Shown here: in pieces, positions 18,901 through 26,257 of the stretch
Layout: every line of letters begins with the position of its first letter
Position numbering within the stretch: the first letter of the stretch is position 1
Assembly (NCBI GenBank): GCA_019649035.1
Contig: BMAT01010411.1
Location: 1 to 26,257, forward strand
DNA from: Elysia marginata
Lineage: Eukaryota; Mollusca; Gastropoda; Plakobranchidae
DNA: 26,257 bases
Reading direction: 5' to 3'
Program-made: the position numbers and the translations under genes
Notes under the pieces: model-generated
What the model was told of the DNA's origin: nothing
Database searches by the model: none
The model's input: the letters and a program-made list of their open reading frames with translations, nothing else

Positions 18901-20650
18901 ACTGTTCTCTCTTTCTCCGCTTTACCTTCACTTACACTGTTCCTTGCTTGATCTGTGTGTGGTTGTCTTTTTTTTCCTCCCACGAAATAAGAATACAATA
19001 CTGTCGTTCCTCAATCACAGAGGAAACAATTACTAAAATCGATGATTTTCGCTTCGCTTCTCCACATTTAATCAAACTGAACTCCTGAATTTTGGTACAC
19101 AGTTTCGCGGTTTATAACTGACATTAAAAATGCTTACATGCTACTTTATGACTATATGTACAATTATATTGTTTTTATTAGATTTTCTGTATAGACCTGT
19201 ATCTGTATGCATAGTTTAAGTGAATTTAAAAAAATAGATAACAAAAGCCGATATGTGCCTCAAACACGATGAAGAAAAACAAAATTAATAAATACTTTAA
19301 AGGAAAAAAAAGTTAAAAATACTTTTAGATCTAGAGATGGGAAAGAGGATATAGGCGTATGCAAATGAGAGGGATGGGCTAGAGTGACTGGTAAAAAAGA
19401 TAGACTGATAAACAAAGAAAAAAGAATAAAAAAAGTTATTGAAAGTTAGTTGAGTGGTATATCAAAGAGAGGTGTGGCGAATATAGCGAGAGAGAGAGAG
19501 AGAGAGAGAGAAGGAAAGCGGAGAGAGATAAAAGAAAGAAAGAGCGGTTTAGAGAGACCAAACTTGTCCTCGTGAAGAACCTAAGCCAATGGTTACTACT
19601 GTTAAGCAAACAAAGTCATCAGGGGAATCCATCGAGAGAAACAAAGGTCAAGGGAGTTAAACAAGTTGGACAGGAAGACGAAGCTGGACGGAAACTATGC
19701 TTGATACCCTTCTGGCAGGTAAGAATTAAAAAAAAAAAAAAACCAACCTACCAGAGCAAGCCGGGCATGATGGGACAGCAGACGGCTCGTGGATTGATAG
19801 AGCTAGAGGTACAGGGGCACATGTAATAACTCAAATGTTCGTTTCTATTGTATTAAAAAATATAATAGGATGGTAACAATAGAAAATTAGATGTGACCGA
19901 AGGAGAAATCATTCTGAAAGTATAAAAAATCTGATTTGCTATGGTTTTACGTTTCACCCTACCCAGTACTAAAGTATTTCTTCTAAAATAGCAATCTGCA
20001 CTGTGGCCTTCTTATTGTATCACCAGCAAAAACAAGATATCGGTGTGCATTTTGTGTAGTTTTTAAGGTAGCCAAGGAGCATCATTTCAGCCTTATTTCC
20101 CATGAAATCCGATACTTAGACTGGGCTTAGAGTGGATAAAACCACGATGGTTTTATCAATAGATCAGAGCAAGTGGCAGGTAGATAGACAGAATGTATTA
20201 AGGGCTTCATGTGTCTACCCTGAAGTAACAGATTTATTTAAAGACACTTTAAATGAAGGTCGGGAGGTCTCGTTTAAAAACATATTAATCGTTAATTTTT
20301 TTTTCATTATGCGTCATTTTCTAGCTTTTAAATTTGACAACGGCCGGAAAACAAAAACATAGCTGTTACGGAAATGTTTTTTTTTTAACTTTAAAAAAAA
20401 ACACCTAATGAATTATTTTACACTTAAAGCTTATCATTTTTAAGGCATTACCAGCCATTGGTAAAATAAAGTAATTCTTGGACAGCGACGTGTAATACTT
20501 TTTATCTCCAAACATCGGTAAGAGCTACGCACTACGTAAAACCAGTAAATCAAATAATAACAATGACAACAAAAATATGTAAAGATTAGCAGTGAAAACA
20601 ACTAGTTTTGAAAAATATGACATAAAAACTCAGAATGGAAGTTGTTGACG
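18901..20650. other. No gene seen; short (GA)n
   Basis: AT-rich sequence with a (GA)n tract at about 19488-19512 and an A-run at about 19729-19742. The plus-strand open frame near 19572-19826 runs through the A-run and shows no domain. Confidence 0.6.
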
Positions 20651-20688
20651 ACAGAGAGAAAGAGAGAGAGACAGACAGACAGAGAGGA

Positions 20689-20721
<33 letters not shown>

Positions 20722-20772
20722 GAGACAGACAGAGAGAGAGAGACAGAGAGAGAGACAGACAGAGAGAGAGAG
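20651..20772. repeat. (GA)n/(GACA)n purine tract
   Basis: About 120 nt of GAGA and GACA words with no other sequence; simple repeat. Confidence 0.92.
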
Positions 20773-21454
20773 CTTTAGAGTACATGCTTAGGTGCACAAC
20801 TTTCTACAACATGGCAGGTGTAACTAATTACTCCAACAAAATTCCATGCTAAGTGCAGAGCTTTCCCCATAAACACGGTATTCTTGGAAACTAGGAGGAT
20901 GTTAAAATATAGAGACAAAAAGAACCGAGCTAAAACATAGATGAAAATGGATAATTATGGACTACAGTCTTCCACCGCCGATGGCAGTCTCAAGACTTTG
21001 CATATTTCCCCCAGCAGGCCAATACACACCAAAGCAAATTCAACTCTTATTTCAGAGCAATACAGCAGGGCTGCCTATTAGGCGCTCAAATACTAACATC
21101 AAGAAATTTTACCATTAAATCTGAAGGTGGATAAAAGATGTTATCAGGTCACTCATCGTAAGGTCCAAATCCAGCCAATCAAGTAAGTACAATTCCAGAC
21201 TTTTTTGTCGAGTATTTTGTGAAGGTAGAATTTAGCACTAGCAGTATGTTAAACTGAGGCTGTGACCATCTTCCCGACATCTGAAGCTGGTGGTTGATGG
21301 ATGGCCTAACTGGTGATAGACGCTTGGTCCTTGTTAGTACCGCATTAAACAAGTTTCTCTAACTTTTGTGTAAGTTGTATAACACCTTGTGGCATTAAGT
21401 GAAATTTAAGCGCTCCCACGTTATCCTTTCTTCCTCTTTTCTCACTGACATGCT
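20773..21454. other. No gene seen
   Basis: Unstructured sequence without a coding or repeat signal that I can support. Confidence 0.6.
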
Positions 21455-21459
21455 TTCTA

Positions 21460-21517
<58 letters not shown>

Positions 21518-21560
21518 TCTCTGTCTCTCTCTCTGTCTCTCTCTCCCCGTCTCTCTATTT
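21455..21560. repeat. (CT)n tract
   Basis: About 100 nt of CT units with few interruptions. The Ser/Leu-rich open frame on the plus strand is its translation. Confidence 0.92.
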
Positions 21561-23635
21561 TACTTTTCAAATCACCCCTTTTCCTTTCTTTAACCCTCTC
21601 TACCTCTCCTTCCATCTTTGCACCCATTTCCTTTGATGTTTTTCCTTAACTTTCTGCCTGTATATCAATCTATATCTGTTTATCTCGTCTTTCCCCTATA
21701 TCATAAAAATTCTTTACGTTCTTCGTTCTCAAATACTTGGCGCTTTCCATTGTTTATCCGGTGTTGCTTTTTTTAATTCCACATGTTTTTTTTTCTCATA
21801 TTTTCCCATCATTTGTGCTTTTCTATATTTCAGGATCAAAACAGCGGAAGCCAAAGTTATGTGCATTGTGTGATTGTAATATGCATCAGATCTGCGCCTG
21901 ATACTTAAATTTCAATAGCAATAAAAGTTTTTGGAGGGTTATCGAGGGAAAAAAAACATTACTACAATGAGTTACCCTGCGCCGGTTCATACATTATATA
22001 TGAAATATAAGAGAGTAAAAAGTAAGATACTATTATTTATTTGTGTTTATGCTTAAAAAGGGTAGTTTACTTTCGAGAGTGTTTAGATATATATTTATTT
22101 CTAGGATTTGATAGCTAGTCACTGCTAAAACATATTTTTCCTTGGCTAAAAGGGTAAAACCTCTGTTAAAAAGCCGTGGATTCAAGCTTAACCATGTCAC
22201 TTACATCTGTACAAATGGAGTTGTAAATGTTTCAGAGCATGTTAAATAAGACTCAAAAGTTAACTTAACAATAGTAGTGCTTAAATTAAATAAACTCACT
22301 ATTAGGGACGTTCCAAATTGGACCGAAACGTGTGCGTGTGACTTGTATATTATTTAAAAGACTTGCACTGGAATCAGACCCAAGACAATCTAACCACAGG
22401 TCAAAGGTATTTCTGCTAATTTCGATACCTGGTTTATCCTTATCGCAGATGAGATTAAGTGGGTTAGTAGGTCGATTCCTAACAGGCCCTTTTTATATAC
22501 CCCTTATGGGTGGAATAATGACTTTCACGTTTGTTTGTACACCCCCTGTTCCTTGGCAAACCATTTGACTAGACAAATCTTGAATAGTGGAAAGCCTTTG
22601 CAAGAAGGTATGTTTTGCATATTTCATTGTATTGTTTTTTCCATTTCAAAACAAGCTTGGGAGAGGGAAAGAGAACCTCACGGTGGAAAGATTATATTTA
22701 TCTATCTATGTCAAGAAGAGCATAACTAAGAGCACTTTCTATTCGATTTGGGGAAACAAGAGATCCTCTCTAAAAAGTTACAATGTTGCGAATAAGTGGC
22801 ACAAGTGTTTTACATTTCCAATTAGACACACAGAAAACAAACACTTCTATTCTCTTAAACTGCTGGGTGTTTTTTTTTATTCTTTTTTATCAACAAACTT
22901 ACAAAAGATTATAACTTGATCTTAAATGTATACTAACTTCGGGTTAAGTTTCATGGTTATAAACCGTTTTATAAATTTTGTTACTAATATAGACTAGCTT
23001 GTGAACAGCTAACTTTGCGATTTTTTTTTTCAGAAAATGATAAAAAAACTCTATACGGTCTAGTCAAGTATTTGAGACACTAAGCTAAAACAGGACTGGT
23101 ATTCAATGTTTCAGGCAATACTATATTAGCCAGTACGCATTATTTTAGAAATTTACTTTTGTTTAGAGAAAGCTGAAATTTTCATAAGAGCAACCTTTAA
23201 AAAAAAATTAAAAGAAATTTAAATGTTTTTTTAACCAAAAAATTCACTTGAAACTTAGTATTGTCAATTTTCTATGGCTAGCACTTAAATTCTCTTTTAT
23301 TTTCTTGAAAATGGACATTAAAAATTGTCCTGATCATTTAATATTTCTCAAGTCTCTCGTCATAATTAGCTGAACTATAAATCAGGATAGGTTTAAGCAA
23401 ACAAATAGTGCATTAAGCATTGTAAGGGATTTAGGCATCTGAGGAAACCTAGCATCTCGTTGTTGTTTATTTGTACCGCACATATCTCAAAGGACAAAAA
23501 AAGTTTTTTATTGGGATTGGCGATTTCAAAATAATTTTTAATTAAAAATAATTTATTTTTTATTGGTGTATAATTGTTTTACACTTTAGTCAAACATGCA
23601 TAGTGTATTTAATAACGGAAAGAAAGCAGAAAATC
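21561..23635. other. No gene seen
   Basis: About 2 kb of AT-rich sequence. Plus-strand open frames near 22332-22568 and 22587-22919 are the longest without obvious simple sequence, but I recognise no domain, no cysteine pattern and no clear splice context in them. Confidence 0.55.
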
Positions 23636-23715
23636 AATCTCTCTGTCTTTGTCTCTCTCTATCTGAGTCTGTCTGTCTCATTCTCTATCTTACTCCTCTC
23701 TATATCTCTTCTTAT
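23636..23715. repeat. Pyrimidine-rich (TCTC/TGTC) tract
   Basis: About 80 nt dominated by TCTC, TGTC and TATC words. Confidence 0.8.
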
Positions 23716-25345
23716 CTTTCTACGTGTTTCTGTAGCTATCCAGAATATCATTGTGTTTAAACTTCCAGCGCTAAATATGAAGGGGTGAGATGCAAAACCC
23801 TCCAAGCGCCATTTTAATTTTTTTTTGTTAGTTAGCTGGACCTACAACTTATAATTCTAGCTTTTCAGATTTCTATGGTTTGCTCTGAGTTAAAGGTGCG
23901 GCAGTCCTCTATTGTACCATAAAAAGCTTCAACTCTTCCTATTTGACTTTAAAACTAAAAAAAAAATTAAATGGCTGTCTTTCTTTCAAGGGCAAAAACG
24001 AATGTAGAGTCTTTTCCACCTCAGCTAGTCATATTTTACTTATTATTTAGTCATATTTCACAGAGCCTGTCAGGGCACCCAGATAGTTTTATTGTAAAAA
24101 CTGAGAGTCCCAAAAAGCAGAACTCAGCTATATTTAGGGTATTATTGCGTTGTATCTAAGATTATGAACGACCCAGGCCATTATAAAAACTAGTGCCTTT
24201 TCTTTAAGGAAACATTGATTTCTTCCTAAAATATATCTTGTAAATCATGTAGTATTTAGCTAGCTGAATTCCTCATTTTCTTATCATCCAGTATACTAAT
24301 CCCCATTTAAGTGATCCTGTTCAATAACTTTGGACGCTTCTCAGTACGCTCCATGAATTCAAATGTCTACGAAGATCATATAGGTGAGCATTCCGGGTTT
24401 TCCCCATTGTCTAACAATAAGTGTTCTTCTCAAAAACAGAATCGCAAAGTCTAAGATTTACGCCCTTTTATTTTTCAACGGTTTGCGATCTATATAATTC
24501 TACTAAAGTCTCCGGAAACGCATGCATTGCTTAGGTTAGTTGGTGCGGAAGACGCGCTTTAAAATATTTCACCCTTGGAAGGTTTGAATTGTAAGAATTC
24601 ATGACCTGTTGACTCTGTATAGATTATTCTGTGACGCTTAAGTTCAGGAACTTATGGTGAAAGTATTCAGAGTTAAATAGCGCTCAAAATTATTTTTCGT
24701 TGCCAAATGAGGGTGGGGGTATAGTATAGTTCGTTTCTAGAGTTAAACACATCAAGTGGGAAGGTCTACGCAAGTTTCGTGCTCTAAAACTTAAAACGAG
24801 AGGTTGAAAGAAGTTGCGGAAAGCCCGTTGTTTTTAGTTGCAATTATGCAATCTTATAAGTTGGTACTTTTGAGGGAGAAAATTTAAAAAAAACTTGAAA
24901 AAGTTTTATGCTTCCCCCTCCTTTTTTGTTCAATTAAAGTTTGACGTGTTTCTTAAATAAATTGAGAATTTCCACATTTCCACCCGAGAAACTAAGAAAC
25001 GACTGTATGGTACGATACCATGATTTTACTTGTACATTTTTTCTTGGTATCAAACAAGAATAAAAACTCCTGAAGTTTCCTCTATAAATAGAATCGAGGC
25101 AACGGTAGCGTTACGAGAAATTATGGATTAAAATATTACAAGACCGAAAAGACATCCGCACAGGCATGCTGAAAATGTAGTTAAAAGAAAACCATAGTCA
25201 TAAAAAAGCTGTGTCTCTTTATCAATAGTTTCAAACACAACTCAGTTTGAGACGAGGCGTTTAATTGATGGTCAAAATAATTTTGTAAAAAAAACTTGAT
25301 GAAAATCCAGAGGAAGAGGAAATAATGTTGTTGGGAGAAGAAGAT
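23716..25345. other. No gene seen
   Basis: AT-rich sequence with scattered homopolymer runs; no supported feature. Confidence 0.6.
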
Positions 25346-25382
25346 GGAGAGAGAGAGAGAGGGAGAGAAAGAGAGAGAGTAG
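25346..25382. repeat. (GA)n tract
   Basis: Short GAGA-rich run about 190 nt before the minisatellite. Confidence 0.85.
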
Positions 25383-25540
25383 AGTAGGAGTGCTCAGACA
25401 TCACCATTTAAACCTGGTAAATGAATCTGTCCGCTGGTTGGACGCACGATACGACAAGAGATGGGAGGACGGGGGAAGGGGGGATAGCTAGAAACAGCAT
25501 TCTGGTCGGTGCTGGGTAAGCCTGAGGACGTCCAGAGAAA

Positions 25541-25580
25541 GAGGACTGGCAGATAACTTGTCATACAGACAGGCACTGGA
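25541..25580. repeat. Left flanking direct repeat of the minisatellite
   Basis: The sequence starting gaggactggcagataacttg matches, with few changes, the sequence starting gaggactggcatatagcttg at 25962. Both are followed by gtcata(c/a)agacaggcactgg. The left copy leads directly into the first minisatellite unit. Confidence 0.85.
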
Positions 25581-25944
25581 TACAGGCACTGGATACAGGC
25601 ACTGGATACAGGCACTGGATACAGACACTGGATACAGACACTGGATACAGGCACTGGATACAGACATTGGATACAGACACTGGATACAGGCACTGGATAC
25701 AGACACTGGATACAGGCACTGGATACAGGCACTGGATACAGGCACTGGATACAGACACTGGATACAGGCACTGGATACAGACACTGGATACCGACACTGG
25801 ATAAAGGCACTGGATACAGACACTAGATACAGACACTGGATACAGGCACTGGATACCGACACTGGATAAAGGCACTGGATACAGACACTGGATACAGGCA
25901 CTGGATACAGGCACTGGATACAGGCACTGGATACAGACACTGGA
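25568..25944. repeat. 13-bp minisatellite, 29 units
   Basis: Exactly 29 consecutive units of 13 bp, consensus tacagRcactgga (R is G or A), with a 30th degenerate partial unit to about 25955. Most variants are the G/A change. Rarer ones are taccgacactgga and taaaggcactgga, which occur as a pair twice, five units apart (65 bp). Because 13 is not a multiple of 3 and the unit has no stop, three units give a 13-residue peptide that is the same in every frame of one strand. That explains the overlapping long open frames on both strands here, none of which has gene support. Confidence 0.97.
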
Positions 25945-25961
25945 TACAGGCACCAGGAGCT

Positions 25962-26002
25962 GAGGACTGGCATATAGCTTGTCATAAAGACAGGCACTGG
26001 CT
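25962..26002. repeat. Right flanking direct repeat of the minisatellite
   Basis: Imperfect copy of 25541-25580, offset 421 bp. It includes one more unit-like word (agacaggcactggct) before sequence becomes unique. Confidence 0.85.
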
Positions 26003-26257
26003 ACAGGCTCGGACCCCAGGAACTGAGAGAGATTCAGGGGGACAATAGAAGGGATCAGTAGGGGGTGTCCCCAGAATATCTCAATACATACACAAGCATG
26101 GGGTGTGTTGACATGCTTTAGTTTACAAAAAATAATGAAGTTGTTATATTATTCTATGATGCGTAAGTGAGAAACCTCGAAAAGACCTTGAGGGAATAAT
26201 GAATGTATCCTTTGGGGAACAGAGAATGAGAGAGTGGGGTAGCCTGGGGTAGCTGTC
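26003..26257. other. No gene seen
   Basis: Unstructured sequence to the end of the window; nothing supported. Confidence 0.6.

Noticed and set aside
22332..22919. Overlapping plus-strand open frames
   Set aside because: No domain, splice context or conserved motif seen.
25394..25997. Long overlapping open frames on both strands, up to 169 residues
   Set aside because: Stop-free 13-bp repeat; the same peptide appears in every frame, so there is no coding preference.

Overview
This is eukaryotic, AT-rich, intron-heavy DNA from an animal. It fits a lophotrochozoan, probably a gastropod mollusc. That placement is inference from three things: the mix of tRNA-derived SINEs, 5'-truncated LINE tails ending in (ATT)n or TTGAA-type sequence, and abundant (CT)n, (GACA)n and trinucleotide microsatellites. 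No long ORF in the window is a complete gene.

The one clear gene is on the minus strand. Eight exons each encode one EGF-like domain. In transcription order they are 14526-14404, 13989-13867, 9764-9636, 9166-9044, 8704-8582, 2615-2478, 1791-1672 and 197-81, called E1 to E8 here. Each starts in phase 1 and ends in phase 1, one codon plus one base after the last cysteine, with GT/AG splice sites, so any exon can be skipped without a frameshift. Five domains (E1, E2, E5, E7, E8) have the calcium-binding signature, an acidic/Asn-x-(D/N)-E-C start and a C-x-N-x4-Y-x-C core. Three (E3, E4, E6) do not. The product is the multi-EGF segment of an extracellular or membrane-anchored protein of fibrillin, SCUBE, MEGF6 or matrilin-like type; the family cannot be fixed from this segment. 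The gene continues past position 1, because E8 ends in a donor site. It probably also continues upstream of 14526, because E1 begins at an acceptor site.

Regions: 1-2650 holds E8, E7 and E6 among microsatellites that crowd the splice sites. 2650-8581 is a 6 kb intron with a LINE 3' end, its (ATT)n tail and a long (CTT)n tract. 8582-9764 holds E5, E4 and E3 close together. 9765-13866 is a 4.1 kb intron with two copies of one tRNA-derived SINE, one with a 13-bp target duplication. 13867-14526 holds E2 and E1. From 14527 to the end I see no EGF exon. That part carries a decayed immunoglobulin-like coding fragment (about 15716-16067, minus), a LINE 3' end (17527-17936, minus), a second tRNA-like SINE head (about 18817-18900, plus), several purine or pyrimidine tracts, and a 13-bp minisatellite of 29 units at 25568-25944 flanked by imperfect direct repeats.

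The most rewarding observations are the eight-cysteine EGF exon with tandem donors (E7), the link between the last base of each exon and the type of the next domain, the immunoglobulin-like fragment broken at a poly(A) run, and the 13-bp minisatellite, which is open in many frames and encodes the same peptide in each frame of a strand.
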